From JBCCEJ01 sp039030335 (lineage in GTDB: Bacteria > Pseudomonadota > Gammaproteobacteria > HK1): DNA of 64,000 nt. Below, piece by piece: positions 1-8,875 of the stretch. The stretch lies in contig JBCCEJ010000001.1 in the NCBI GenBank assembly GCA_039030335.1, positions 1 to 64,000 of the forward strand. Direction: 5' to 3'. Positions within the stretch are counted from its first letter, which is position 1; every line of letters begins with the position of its first letter. The translations under genes were made by a program, and so were the position numbers. Under the pieces are notes generated by a model. The model searched no databases. It was not told the origin of the DNA and saw only the letters and a program-made list of their open reading frames with translations.

Positions 1-1014
1 ATAGAACTTGCTGTCGAAGCAGGCAGTTACTGCTGCCTGCTCGGTCCGTCCGGCTGCGGGAAGACAACGACGCTCAGGATGATCGCGGGACACGAGTCGA
101 TCACTGCAGGGCAGGTTCTCATCGATGGGACGGATGTAGGTAATGCGCCACCGGCGAAACGCCCGACTGCCATGATGTTTCAAAACTACGCTTTGTTCCC
201 GCACCTGAACTGCGTGGATAACGTTGCGTTCAGCGCTCGTATGCAAGGTGTCGAGAAGGTCAAGCGTCGGTCTGATGCGTTGGAGGCGCTGGACCTGGTC
301 GATATGCAGGGTCTGGCCGAACGCATGCCGTCGCAGCTCTCAGGCGGGCAACAGCAGCGTGTGGCACTCGCGCGCGCGCTGGTTACCAACCCGTCCGTGC
401 TGCTGCTTGATGAGCCGCTCTCTGCCCTCGACCCGTTTCTGCGTGTTCGCATGCGTTCCGAGTTGCGCAGACTTCAGCGATCTCTGGGCATCACGTTCAT
501 CCATGTGACGCATTCTCAGCAGGAAGCCATGTCCGTGGCCGATCAGGTTGTCGTCATGAACGACGGCCGTATCGAACAACAAGATTCGCCCCGCGGTATG
601 TTCAACGCGCCTCGCACCGGTTTCGTTGCGCGCTTCATCGGAGGTCACAACGTGTTATCCGGTGAACTCGAGCTGACCGATCAGGATGGCTACGCGGTCC
701 AGTGCGAGGCTGGCCGGATTTTGAGCACATCGCGCCCGGCGCATGTGAAACCAGGAGCGGCGACCGTTTCGCTCAGAACCGATGGCATACGTCTCGAGCC
801 CGCGTCCTACAAGGCGGATAACTGCGTCAGTGCCACCGTGCGGGCGATCGAATACCAAGGCACGACCGTACGTCTGGAACTGGAAGTAGCCGGCACCGCC
901 GAGTTCTCGGTAATGGTCGGCGAAGCGGCCTTCTTCAGCCAGCCGGTCGAAACCGGCGCCAAGGTCAAGGCCGCGTGGGATGAAAGCGCCATTCATCTGT
1001 TGCAACAGCACTGA
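1..1014 (+). CDS. Polyamine-type ABC transporter ATPase (5' end missing)
   Basis: ATP-hydrolysing subunit of an ABC importer, acting on the inner face of the cytoplasmic membrane with the two permeases downstream. The reading frame is open from base 1, and the Walker A motif GPSGCGKTT lies at bases 43-69, so the N-terminus lies outside the window. Further along come the Q-loop (MMFQNYALFPH), the signature LSGGQQQR, Walker B LLLDEPLSALD, the switch histidine in THSQQEA, and a C-terminal TOBE-like region. The order resembles PotA/spermidine-putrescine or Fe(III)/thiamine-type ATPases (CUT1/MOI group). The binding protein and two permeases follow directly in the same direction, so this is the first visible gene of an operon. 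The substrate cannot be read from the ATPase. Confidence 0.93.
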   Translation: MELAVEAGSYCCLLGPSGCGKTTTLRMIAGHESITAGQVLIDGTDVGNAPPAKRPTAMMFQNYALFPHLNCVDNVAFSARMQGVEKVKRRSDALEALDLVDMQGLAERMPSQLSGGQQQRVALARALVTNPSVLLLDEPLSALDPFLRVRMRSELRRLQRSLGITFIHVTHSQQEAMSVADQVVVMNDGRIEQQDSPRGMFNAPRTGFVARFIGGHNVLSGELELTDQDGYAVQCEAGRILSTSRPAHVKPGAATVSLRTDGIRLEPASYKADNCVSATVRAIEYQGTTVRLELEVAGTAEFSVMVGEAAFFSQPVETGAKVKAAWDESAIHLLQQH

Positions 1015-1055
1015 CGGGCGTTCTTAAGGACCAATCCAAACCGAGAGAGGACTCT

Positions 1056-2351
1056 ATGAAAGACAATCAGAAGAAAAGCGGCACCATTTCGCGGCGCAAG
1101 CTCCTGAAAGGCGGCGCGGCGCTCGCCGGCGCTGCTGCGGGCAGCGGCGCCATCACCGGATTCCCGCTGGTCTGGTCCCAGAACATCAAGAACGTCACGC
1201 TGCGTCAGTTCGGAACGGGCGTCTCGAACATCAACGAGATCGCCAAGAAGGCCAAAGAAGACCTTGGCATCAACCTCGAAATGACGGCGCTTGATACCGA
1301 TTCCACGGCGCAGCGCGTTGCCACACAGCCGAAGAGCTTCGACATCGCTGATATCGAATACTTCACGCTGAAGAAGGTATGGGCGTCCGGCAACATGCAG
1401 CCGATGGATATCAGCAAGCTCCGCGACTTCGACAAGATCGTCGGCATCTTCAAGGACGGCAAGCTGACGCCCACTTCGAAGATCGCGCAGGGCACCGCGC
1501 CGCATACCGTGAGCTTTGTCGAAAAACCGGGCGACCGGCAGTTCGCGAAGAGCATGACGAACTGGTACACGATGGTGCCGACCATCTACAACGCCGACAC
1601 GCTCGGTATTCGCCCGGACCTCATCGGCCGCCCGATCGAAAGCTGGACGGAACTCCTAAACCCCGAGTTCAAAGGCAAGGCATCCATCCTGAACATCTCC
1701 TCGATCGGCATCATGGATGCCGCGATGGTCTGCGAAGCCATGGGTGCCGTGCAGTACGGCGACAAAGGCAACATGACCAAGGAGGAGATCGACAAGACCA
1801 TGGCGATCTTCACCGAAGCGAAGAAAGCCGGTCAGTTCCGCGCTTTCTGGAAGACCTTCGACGAGTCCGTGAACCTGATGGCTTCCGGCGAGGTGGTCAT
1901 CCAGTCGATGTGGTCGCCCGCGATCACCAAAGTCCGCTCGATGGGTATCCCGTGCATCTACCAGCCGCTGAAAGAAGGCTATCGCTCATGGGGCGGCGGC
2001 CTCGGTCTGTCGGCGAACCTGTCCGGGCTCGAACTGGATGCCGCTTACGAGTACATCAACTGGTATCTGTCGGGCTGGGTCGGCGGTCTGTTGATGCGCC
2101 AGGGCTACTACTCAGCGGCACCGGAAACCTCGAAGCAGCACATGAGCGAAGACGAGTGGGGCTTCTGGTTCGAAGGCAAGGCGGCCAAGAGCGACATCAT
2201 CAACCCGTTTGGTCAGAAGATGGAGCCGGCCGGCGCGAAACGCGACGGTGGCTCGTTCTACGACCGTATGGGCCGGGTCGAGTGCTGGAACTCGGTCATG
2301 GATGAGAATCGCTACATGGTGCGCAAGTGGAACGAGTTCATCGCCGCTTGA
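1056..2351 (+). CDS. Tat-exported extracellular solute-binding protein, PotD-like
   Basis: Periplasmic substrate-binding component of the ABC importer. Residues 12-20 carry the twin-arginine motif SRRKLLKGG, followed by an Ala/Gly-rich hydrophobic stretch and a probable cleavage region near residue 40, so export is by the Tat route. The 431-residue length, and the order of the mature domain with internal aromatic-rich blocks (residues about 160-175 and 300-325), fit family 1/spermidine-putrescine-type binding proteins. A strong ribosome site (GAGAGAGGA) precedes the ATG. It lies 41 bases after the ATPase gene and before the permeases. The ligand is unknown; the racemase at the end of the operon hints at a chiral amide or amino-acid-like compound rather than a simple polyamine. 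Confidence 0.9.
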   Translation: MKDNQKKSGTISRRKLLKGGAALAGAAAGSGAITGFPLVWSQNIKNVTLRQFGTGVSNINEIAKKAKEDLGINLEMTALDTDSTAQRVATQPKSFDIADIEYFTLKKVWASGNMQPMDISKLRDFDKIVGIFKDGKLTPTSKIAQGTAPHTVSFVEKPGDRQFAKSMTNWYTMVPTIYNADTLGIRPDLIGRPIESWTELLNPEFKGKASILNISSIGIMDAAMVCEAMGAVQYGDKGNMTKEEIDKTMAIFTEAKKAGQFRAFWKTFDESVNLMASGEVVIQSMWSPAITKVRSMGIPCIYQPLKEGYRSWGGGLGLSANLSGLELDAAYEYINWYLSGWVGGLLMRQGYYSAAPETSKQHMSEDEWGFWFEGKAAKSDIINPFGQKMEPAGAKRDGGSFYDRMGRVECWNSVMDENRYMVRKWNEFIAA

Positions 2352-2428
2352 TGAGCCTTAGTCTCACGACCTGAAACGAAACTCGCGGCCGGCCGTTGCG
2401 CCGGCCGCGGGTGTATCATCGGCGGGCC

Positions 2429-3265
2429 ATGTTTCGTTACCTCCAAGTCCTGCCGCTCACCCTGACGCTGCTGGTGTTCCTCGTCATCCCGGTAGGTGTC
2501 ATCGTCGTGGTCAGCTTCTGGGACTACACCGAATTTTCGTTGCTCCCGGACTTCGTCTGGACCAACTACGAAGAGTTATTCACCTCCAAGGTGACCTATT
2601 CGATCTATTTGAAGACGGTCATCTACACCGCGCTGACGTGGCTGCTCACGCTGCTAATCGGTTTCACGGTCGCGTATTTCCTCGCCTTCCACGTGCGCAC
2701 GCTGAAGTGGCAGATCGTGCTGTTCTTGCTCTGCACGATCCCGTTCTGGACCTCGAACATCATCCGCATGATCGCTTGGATCCCGGTGCTGGGCCGCCAT
2801 GGGCTGGTCAATCAGGGCTTGCTGTCGGCCGGCATTGTCGATGAGCCGGTCGAGTGGCTGTTGTATTCAGACTTCGCGGTCGTGCTGGCCTTTGTCCATC
2901 TCTATACGCTGTTCATGGTCGTGCCGATCTTCAACTCGATGATGCGCATCGATCCGTCGGTAATCGAAGCGGCCTACGACGCGGGCGCGGGTGCGTGGCG
3001 AACGCTCTGGCACGTGATCGTGCCGCTTTGCAAACCGGGGATCGCGATCGGGACCATCTTTATCGTCACGCTCGTGATGGCGGATTTCGTAACCGTGCAG
3101 ATGATGTCGGGCGGGCAGAGCGCGTCGGTGGCGGTCGCCATGAACAACAAACGTGCGCTGTTGCAGTATCCGGCCGCCGCAGCCGACGCAGTAATCCTGC
3201 TGTTGGTCGTGCTGATGATGGTTGCCGCCCTGATGCGCATCGTCAACGTGCGCAAGGAGCTCTGA
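2429..3265 (+). CDS. ABC transporter permease, PotB-like
   Basis: Inner-membrane permease of about 278 residues with six predicted hydrophobic segments. The EAA loop that contacts the ATPase is visible as EAAYDAGAGAWRTLWHVIVP about two thirds of the way along. The first segment (LPLTLTLLVFLVIPVGVIVVV) begins directly after the ATG at 2429. An in-frame TTG at 2396 would add eleven charged residues ahead of the membrane segment, so the ATG is preferred, although no strong ribosome site precedes either. The second permease begins four bases after this stop, as is usual for heterodimeric polyamine-type importers. Confidence 0.9.
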   Translation: MFRYLQVLPLTLTLLVFLVIPVGVIVVVSFWDYTEFSLLPDFVWTNYEELFTSKVTYSIYLKTVIYTALTWLLTLLIGFTVAYFLAFHVRTLKWQIVLFLLCTIPFWTSNIIRMIAWIPVLGRHGLVNQGLLSAGIVDEPVEWLLYSDFAVVLAFVHLYTLFMVVPIFNSMMRIDPSVIEAAYDAGAGAWRTLWHVIVPLCKPGIAIGTIFIVTLVMADFVTVQMMSGGQSASVAVAMNNKRALLQYPAAAADAVILLLVVLMMVAALMRIVNVRKEL

Positions 3266-3269
3266 CGCG

Positions 3270-4124
3270 ATGTCTCTCGCGAGTGGCGAACGTCGCGGAG
3301 TCGGGTTTTACTGTCTGGCGGCCTTTTTCGTGCTGTTTGTCATCTTCCTTTACGGACCAACGATCGCCATCGTCGTATTGTCATTTCAGGGGCCGGACGG
3401 TGGCTTGACGTTCCCGATGAACGGCTTTTCGTTTCGCTGGTTCGCGAACCTGTTCGAACAGCAGATGGTCGGTGACTTCAAAGCGTCGTTCGCGCGCTCT
3501 TTCGGGCTCGCGCTGATCGTGATGGTGTTGACGATCGTGGTGTCGCTGATGGCTGGCCTTGCGTTTCGCAGACCTTTCATCGGCTCCGGCCTGGTCTTCT
3601 ATCTGACCGTCGCGAGCCTCATCGTGCCGTCTATTTTGATCACGCTCGGGATCGGGCTGATGTTCGACCGTGCGGACCTGGAGACAGCGTGGTACAGCTC
3701 CGGCCTTGGCGCCCACCTGACGTGGACTCTCCCGTTCGGCCTGCTGATCATGTTCGCTGTCTTCAATCGCTTCGACGCCTCTTATGAAGAGGCGGCGCGG
3801 GACCTGGGCGCGTCGCCGTGGCAGGTTCTCCGGCACGTCGTCTTGCCGATCATCGGGCCGAGCCTCGTCGGCGTGGGTCTCTTTGGCTTCACGCTTTCGT
3901 TCGACGAGTTCGCCCGAACACTGATGGCGGCCGGCGTCAAGAACACCTTGCCGCTCGAGATCTTCGGCATGACGACAAACGTCACGACGCCGGTGCTCTA
4001 CGCACTCGGTACCGTGACGACCGGCGTATCCCTCGCCATCATCGGCATCTGTCTGGGCGTTATCACCATCATTCAGCGGCGCCGGTTACGGCACGGTTCT
4101 GATGCCGGCCGTGGCATGGTGTGA
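3270..4124 (+). CDS. ABC transporter permease, PotC-like
   Basis: Second inner-membrane permease (284 residues), with six hydrophobic segments and the EAA loop EEAARDLGASPWQVLRHVVLP. It pairs with the preceding permease to form the translocation channel. The ATG follows the upstream stop by four bases, so the two are almost certainly translated together. The family matches PotC/binding-protein-dependent permeases of the polyamine type. Its 3' end runs close to the racemase gene, whose best start lies 31 bases after this stop. Nothing unusual was seen in the sequence. Confidence 0.9.
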   Translation: MSLASGERRGVGFYCLAAFFVLFVIFLYGPTIAIVVLSFQGPDGGLTFPMNGFSFRWFANLFEQQMVGDFKASFARSFGLALIVMVLTIVVSLMAGLAFRRPFIGSGLVFYLTVASLIVPSILITLGIGLMFDRADLETAWYSSGLGAHLTWTLPFGLLIMFAVFNRFDASYEEAARDLGASPWQVLRHVVLPIIGPSLVGVGLFGFTLSFDEFARTLMAAGVKNTLPLEIFGMTTNVTTPVLYALGTVTTGVSLAIIGICLGVITIIQRRRLRHGSDAGRGMV

Positions 4125-4155
4125 TTCACAAAGGACTCTTGAAGGGACAGAGCGC

Positions 4156-4887
4156 TTGCGTATTTTGCTCGTAAATCCGAATACGACTGCATCGATGACT
4201 GTAGCGATGGCCGAGTCGGTTGCCGGCATGCTGGCACCGGGCACCGAACTCATCGCCGAGACGGCCCCCTATGGCCCGGAGAGTATCGAGGGTTATTACG
4301 ACGAGGTTTTTTCGGTGCCGCCGCTGCTGGAAGTCGTCGTGGCGCATCGGGACGACGTCGACGGGATCGTGGTGGGGTGTTTTGATGACACGGGCGTCGA
4401 CGCGGTGCGTTCGGTCGCAACGGTGCCGACGATCGGCATCTGCCAGGCGGCGATGCAGGCAGCGACCGTTCTCGCAGGCTCTTTTTCGGTGATAACCACC
4501 CTGGGGCGCTCCGTGCCGGCCCTTGAACACCTTGCGGTGAAGTATGGCTACGAGCGGCACTGCAGGCGCGTGCGTGCGTGCGAAGTCCCGGTGCTTGAAC
4601 TCGAGGATGAGGCCGGCGATGCCCGCACCCGGCTGGCAGCGGAACTCGAACGAGCGCTGGATGAAGATGGCGCCGAGGCCATTGTGCTCGGCTGTGCCGG
4701 GATGTCCGCCATGGCGCGAAGCCTGTCCTCACGCTACGGGGTGCCGGTCATCGACGGTGTCGGTGCCGCCCTGAAGGTTGTTGAAGGGCTGGCTGCGCTC
4801 GGTTTGCAGACATCGAAACGGCAAGGTTACGCGGCGCCGCGAGCGAAGCGCTACAGCGGGCGCTTCAAGCGGCATGCGCCACGCTGA
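4156..4887 (+). CDS. Asp/Glu/hydantoin racemase family protein
   Basis: Cofactor-independent racemase of the Asp/Glu/hydantoin superfamily, about 243 residues. The N-terminus LRILLVNPNTT is typical of hydantoin racemases. Two cysteines, C75 (VVGCFDDTG) and C180 (VLGCAGMS), sit at the spacing expected for the two-base mechanism. The start chosen is TTG at 4156, because GAAGGGA stands eight bases before it. An ATG at 4102 is also in frame, but it would overlap the permease and add unrelated residues before the conserved beginning. As the last gene of the importer operon, it probably interconverts the enantiomers of the imported compound. Allantoin, hydantoin or amino-acid racemase activity cannot be separated by eye. 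Confidence 0.85.
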   Translation: MRILLVNPNTTASMTVAMAESVAGMLAPGTELIAETAPYGPESIEGYYDEVFSVPPLLEVVVAHRDDVDGIVVGCFDDTGVDAVRSVATVPTIGICQAAMQAATVLAGSFSVITTLGRSVPALEHLAVKYGYERHCRRVRACEVPVLELEDEAGDARTRLAAELERALDEDGAEAIVLGCAGMSAMARSLSSRYGVPVIDGVGAALKVVEGLAALGLQTSKRQGYAAPRAKRYSGRFKRHAPR

Positions 4888-4895
4888 CCAGGTTC

Positions 4896-5294
4896 TTACC
4901 TGAACCGTTGCAGCCGCAGGTATACGGGGTGAGAGTCGCGCTCTGCAAGCCAGTCCGCCAACTCGCGCCAAAGGCCTGCCCGTTCGCCTTCATCCGGCAT
5001 GCGCGACAGCGCTCTCAAGGTCTGCTCTACTGCCGCGCAGTCCTCTTCATTGAGCACAGTCGTACCGTCTGCGATGAACCACCGCACGAGGTCGCTCAAC
5101 AGTGCTGGGAGATCCGTGACCTCGTCGGCATCAACGTAAATGGCCTCGGGGTCCAGAGGGCCGCGTTGGATGCTGTTGGTCGAAAACTGCCAGTAACGCC
5201 GCCGCCCTCCGTGCAGCGCCGCTTTTGCGTCCAGAAGGTGCAAAACTACTGCTCCGCGTGAAGCCAGATGCCCCGGTGGTCGATTTGATCGCAC
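4896..5294 (-). CDS. Hypothetical protein, 132 aa
   Basis: I do not recognise this protein. The minus-strand frame has a balanced, acidic, protein-like composition (DPEAIYVDADEVTDLPALL, NEEDCAAVEQTLRALSRMPDEGERAGLWRELADWLAER) and ends nine bases from the racemase stop, tail to tail with it. The competing plus-strand frame over the same bases is Cys/Arg/Pro-rich and less convincing. The start is uncertain: the longest frame begins with GTG at 5294. The second half is predicted to be helical. No motif, signal peptide or membrane segment is evident. Confidence 0.5.
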   Translation of the reverse strand: MRSNRPPGHLASRGAVVLHLLDAKAALHGGRRRYWQFSTNSIQRGPLDPEAIYVDADEVTDLPALLSDLVRWFIADGTTVLNEEDCAAVEQTLRALSRMPDEGERAGLWRELADWLAERDSHPVYLRLQRFR

Positions 5295-5384
5295 GAGTGC
5301 AGTCGATCTCGGTCCTACTACGTCTTATACCCGATCGTGCCGCTCGCAGTGGCAGACCGGCCAGTTCAGTAAGGGTACAAAGTC

Positions 5385-5969
5385 ATGAGTACTAAGGGTG
5401 GATTCGGGCGAAGGAGAATTCTGACCGGCGCGTTAGCGGCCGCGGCCGCGGTTCTCCTGCCGACGCCCGGCATTGCGCAACAGCGCAAGCCGGGAATTCA
5501 GGGTCACATGGCACCGGCACTGAAAATCGACTGGTGGATAGATGCGCAAGGTAAGCCGACCAGTTTCGACCTCATGGCCGAGCGCGGCAAATGGGTCTAC
5601 CTCAAGTTCTGGCAGAGCTGGTGCCCGGGATGTCACCGGCACGGACTGCCGTCACTGGAGAAATTCGTGCGGGTATTCAAAGACGAGCCCCGCGTTGCGG
5701 CCGCGGGCGTCCAAACCGTGTTCGAAGGATTTCGGACCAATACCCGCGACGAGGTGCGCAAAACACAGCTCCAGTACAACCTGGCCATCCCGATGGGCCA
5801 TGACGCCGGCAACCCGGATGGTGACCACTTACCTCACACGATGCGCAGCTACCGGTCTGGAGGGACACCTTGGGTTGTTATCGTGCGTCCGGACGGTCGC
5901 GTGGTCTACAACGGTTTCAACATCAACGTCGACAAGCTGATCGCGCATGTGCAGCAGGATCTCGCCTGA
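5385..5969 (+). CDS. Exported thioredoxin-fold (TlpA/redoxin-like) protein
   Basis: Thioredoxin-fold protein of 194 residues with a redox-active C80-P-G-C83 pair in the context FWQSWCPGCHRHGLPS. The N-terminus GRRRILTGALAAAAAVLLPTPGIAQ has a twin-arginine-type start, a hydrophobic core and an AQ cleavage site near residue 32, so it should act in the periplasm. A conserved GTPWVVIV block with the cis-proline-type turn appears near residue 160. TlpA-like proteins reduce disulfides in cytochrome maturation or copper handling, and the multicopper oxidase lies 5 kb downstream, but no partner is adjacent. It stands alone between unrelated genes. Confidence 0.85.
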   Translation: MSTKGGFGRRRILTGALAAAAAVLLPTPGIAQQRKPGIQGHMAPALKIDWWIDAQGKPTSFDLMAERGKWVYLKFWQSWCPGCHRHGLPSLEKFVRVFKDEPRVAAAGVQTVFEGFRTNTRDEVRKTQLQYNLAIPMGHDAGNPDGDHLPHTMRSYRSGGTPWVVIVRPDGRVVYNGFNINVDKLIAHVQQDLA

Positions 5970-6530
5970 ACGGGTCCGCACCCTACTCGACCGGGCTCGT
6001 GTCCCTCCGCGCCCTAGCCGGAAAACCGCTGAACATCCAGCCGCCAACGACTGCGCCCGTCTCGCGGAGGAATCCGTCGGGCGCGTAACCTGATCCGGGC
6101 AGCTCTTGCTGGAACGCCACGCCGCGGCGATGGGACCCGGTGTGTCGTAAAGCCTTGACAACCGCGCGTCGGGGCCAGGCAAAGATTTACAATCTTTCCA
6201 TATTCGTTCAAACACTTACTTACATTTGCGTACTCTTGGTCGCAATGACGGGTCAGGGGCCCGTCAACCGGGCGCAGGCGATGGACGATAAGGGACAGTC
6301 AGGTGTCTCGACCGCGACGTTGTCGACGCGGCTGGAAGAAGCGTTCGTGGCGCCGTTAACCGCGGTATCTGCGCTGACCGGGAGGCGGCCCTCGCTCGCA
6401 TGGCCAGCTTGAAATCTGGCGCCGCGTCCTGAAATGCGACACGCGGCTACAAACGCCTTTTCGATGCGTGCACCGCCGTGGTCAGCCATGCAAGCACACC
6501 GAATTCAAACAAAACCGAGGAACGAGTCTC
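5970..6530. other. 560-base stretch without a convincing gene
   Basis: No gene can be supported here. A plus-strand frame covering about 6140-6412 includes a hydrophobic run (FVQTLTYICVLLVAM) that resembles a signal peptide, followed by AQAMDDKGQSG, but it lacks a good start and ends in low-quality sequence. It could be a decayed exported protein or a short unrecognised gene. The AT-rich island at about 6181-6240 is the most promoter-like part. A TTGACA at 6155-6160 has no matching -10 box at the right distance. Confidence 0.4.
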
Positions 6531-7502
6531 ATGGCATTTTCCGCTCCAACCGAACGTTTCCGTTTTGGTGACGAACATCGCGGCGCATTCGCCGGCAAGC
6601 GCGTTCTCGTCACTGGCTCTGGCCGTGACGGCGGCATTGGTCAGGCCCTGACCCTCGCGGCGTCGCTGAACGGCGCCGAAGTGGTCGGAGTACACTTTCA
6701 TAGCAGCTACCGGGACGGGTTCGACCTCGTCGATGCCCTGCGCGCACTCGGCCAGAAAGCATTCGCGCTGCAAGCCGACGTGACCAACCCGAGCGATCTC
6801 TGGGCGTCGCGCAGCTACGTCATCGAACAGATGGGCGGCCGGGCACCTGATGTGATCGTGTGTAACTCCGGCTTGACCGAAGCTGGGTACCGGTTTGGCC
6901 GGGCGCTGCCCGAAGTCGAAGGCGAGAGTCTCGGCGAGCGGCGCGCCCGGGTACGTCGCTCGTTTATCGATAACCTGAAAGAGTCGCAGTTGGTTGTAGA
7001 AACCAAGGTCGACGGGTTTCTCGCCATGTCGCATCTCTGGGCTGGTGAAGCGGTCTATCACAAGCAGCCCCTCGACATGATCTACATCTCGTCTCGTCAG
7101 GCGATTGAGCCTGGTGTAGCCGTTCCGGGCTACGTCATCGCTAACTGGGCTGTGTTGCAGCTTCCGAGGGTTTTGCAGGTGAACCTTGGACGCTCCGCTG
7201 AGCTGGTCAACGCCTGCTGCCTGATGCTGCCATTCGTGCGCACGGGAATGACGGAAGCCTACGCGGACAATCCCAAAGTCTTCGGGCGATGGCAGCCACG
7301 TATGCTGGAACCACACGAAGCCTCTCTCGCTGTCGCACAGCTCCTGGCGCGGCCAGCGGCTGAGCGCGATCTGCGTAACTTCGAGCTGTTGGTCGAAGGT
7401 AGTGCGGAAGAAACGCGCATGTCGTGGTCTGAAGTCGAACTGAGTGTCAATGAATCGCGTCTCGACTGGAGTGAAGCAGCGCCCTTGACGTCGGCCGGCT
7501 GA
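6531..7502 (+). CDS. SDR-family protein with altered active site (YxxxN)
   Basis: Rossmann-fold short-chain dehydrogenase-like protein, 323 residues. The nucleotide-binding motif is VTGSGRDGGIG (residues 28-38) and the conserved CNSG block is at 111-114. The catalytic region reads MIYISSRQAIEPGVAVPGYVIANWA: the Ser (S187/S188) and Tyr (Y201) are present, but Asn205 occupies the place of the usual Lys, so classical hydride-transfer chemistry is doubtful. The ATG at 6531 is preceded by GAGGA; an upstream in-frame GTG at 6468 would add an unconserved tail. Its stop overlaps the ATG of the SGNH hydrolase by one base (TGATG), so the two are translationally coupled. The substrate is unknown. Confidence 0.8.
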   Translation: MAFSAPTERFRFGDEHRGAFAGKRVLVTGSGRDGGIGQALTLAASLNGAEVVGVHFHSSYRDGFDLVDALRALGQKAFALQADVTNPSDLWASRSYVIEQMGGRAPDVIVCNSGLTEAGYRFGRALPEVEGESLGERRARVRRSFIDNLKESQLVVETKVDGFLAMSHLWAGEAVYHKQPLDMIYISSRQAIEPGVAVPGYVIANWAVLQLPRVLQVNLGRSAELVNACCLMLPFVRTGMTEAYADNPKVFGRWQPRMLEPHEASLAVAQLLARPAAERDLRNFELLVEGSAEETRMSWSEVELSVNESRLDWSEAAPLTSAG

Positions 7503-8749
7503 TGGCGCCAGCGGCGCGCCGAAAGCTTGCGCTGTATGCGCTGATGACCGTGCTGGTCGTCGGCAGCATCGAAGCCGCTCTGCAGCTGGCGGCGGCCCTG
7601 TCATCGCGCGCAGCCTGGTTACTCGGCCCGCCAGAGGTGGTGGGCCAGTCCACCGACGAACCGGTGAGCCTCACCGATCCGGTGTTGACCTGGCGCCCCA
7701 ATCCCGCCTTTCCGGAACACGACCGCAACGGTTTTCGCAATGTGCGGGTGCCCGACCGTGCGCGGATTGTCGCGCTTGGCGACTCGCAGACTTACGGTAC
7801 GGGTGTGCAACCGTCTGAAGCGTGGCCCAAGCAGCTTGAGGCGCTCCTGGACGAACCGGTTTACAGCATGGCATTTGGCGGCTGGGGACCGGCACACTCG
7901 TGGCTGCTGATTGACGATGCGCTGCAGTTGCGCCCCGATGTGGTGGTAGTGGCCGTCTACTCCGGGAACGATCTTTACGACGCGTTCGACCTCGTCTACA
8001 AGCGGGGTCAGGCACCGGCACTCAAGAATCCGTCGCGTGGTCGGAGCGCTGATATTCAGGCGCGTGAATCCTCTGAACCCCTGCGAGTGACGGTTGGCCG
8101 GATGTTCAACCTCGGCGCTCCCGCGCCGCCGCCGTCAGGCGATTCACTGGACTCGTCTTCGATCTCCCGAAGTGCGAGGAGCGTCAGATTGTTGTTGTCG
8201 CACCACTCCCGGACGTACGGTCTTCTGCGCCGCCTTCGCTACGAGCTCCGCGCCGACTTGTGGGAACGGGCCAAGGCCTTCGCCGCCATGCATCCCCGCT
8301 TCACCGAGGTGCTCGAACTGAGCGACCGGCGTACCGTTCTGACGCCGGCCTACCGCCTGACGGCGCTCGATCTGGACGATGTCAGGATCCTCGAAGGCCG
8401 CCGGATCGTCGTCGAGGCTCTGGACCGGGCGCACGCACGGGTAAGCGCGGCAGGCGCGCGATTCGTCACGCTGTTGATTCCCACTAAAGAGCTGGTGTTC
8501 GCATCGCAACAACATCCGGCCAGCGCAACTTATCTGTCACTGCTCAAAAACGAACGGAGCTTCTGGCATGGATTGAAAAAAGCGCTGGCCGATCGCGGCA
8601 TTGAATACGTCGATGCGTTGCCGGCGCTGCGCACCGCCCTGGCACGCGGGCCGCAGCCGTACCAGGTCACCACTGACGGGCATCCGACGAAGCACGGGCA
8701 TCAGGCGATCGCGGGGCTGGTGGGCGCTTTCGTTGGACAAGCGCGCTAG
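7502..8749 (+). CDS. SGNH/GDSL-family hydrolase-like protein, membrane-anchored
   Basis: 415-residue protein with an N-terminal hydrophobic segment (residues about 9-32) and then an SGNH hydrolase domain. Block I is ALGDSQTYG with nucleophile S95, block III is YSGND with N156, and block V is DGHPTKHGH with D392 and H394. The family removes or transfers acyl groups on carbohydrates or lipids, and this architecture resembles O-acetylation-associated SGNH domains. The likely location is the periplasmic side of the inner membrane. It is coupled to the SDR-like gene upstream by a one-base stop/start overlap, so both probably act on the same compound. Confidence 0.82.
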   Translation: MAPAARRKLALYALMTVLVVGSIEAALQLAAALSSRAAWLLGPPEVVGQSTDEPVSLTDPVLTWRPNPAFPEHDRNGFRNVRVPDRARIVALGDSQTYGTGVQPSEAWPKQLEALLDEPVYSMAFGGWGPAHSWLLIDDALQLRPDVVVVAVYSGNDLYDAFDLVYKRGQAPALKNPSRGRSADIQARESSEPLRVTVGRMFNLGAPAPPPSGDSLDSSSISRSARSVRLLLSHHSRTYGLLRRLRYELRADLWERAKAFAAMHPRFTEVLELSDRRTVLTPAYRLTALDLDDVRILEGRRIVVEALDRAHARVSAAGARFVTLLIPTKELVFASQQHPASATYLSLLKNERSFWHGLKKALADRGIEYVDALPALRTALARGPQPYQVTTDGHPTKHGHQAIAGLVGAFVGQAR

Positions 8750-8875
8750 GCGCGACGCCGCCTGATTCCGATATTCCGCACGGTCGACCCGCCGGCGCAA
8801 TGCCGGTAACCATGCCGGCGCCGCCGGGCAGCCCATTTCTTTGTGGCGCGCGAACGCTTGGACTAACCTTCCAAC

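Noticed and set aside
1379..2305. Plus-strand second frame inside the solute-binding protein
   Set aside because: Overlaps completely with a gene that has a Tat signal and strong ribosome site.
6155..6193. TTGACA and TACAAT as a sigma-70 promoter
   Set aside because: The hexamers are separated by 27 bases, too far for a functional promoter.
6447..7604. Long minus-strand frame (385 residues) antisense to the SDR and SGNH genes
   Set aside because: It is antisense to two genes with clear family motifs, its translation has no recognisable family, and its composition is typical of the high-GC antisense frame.
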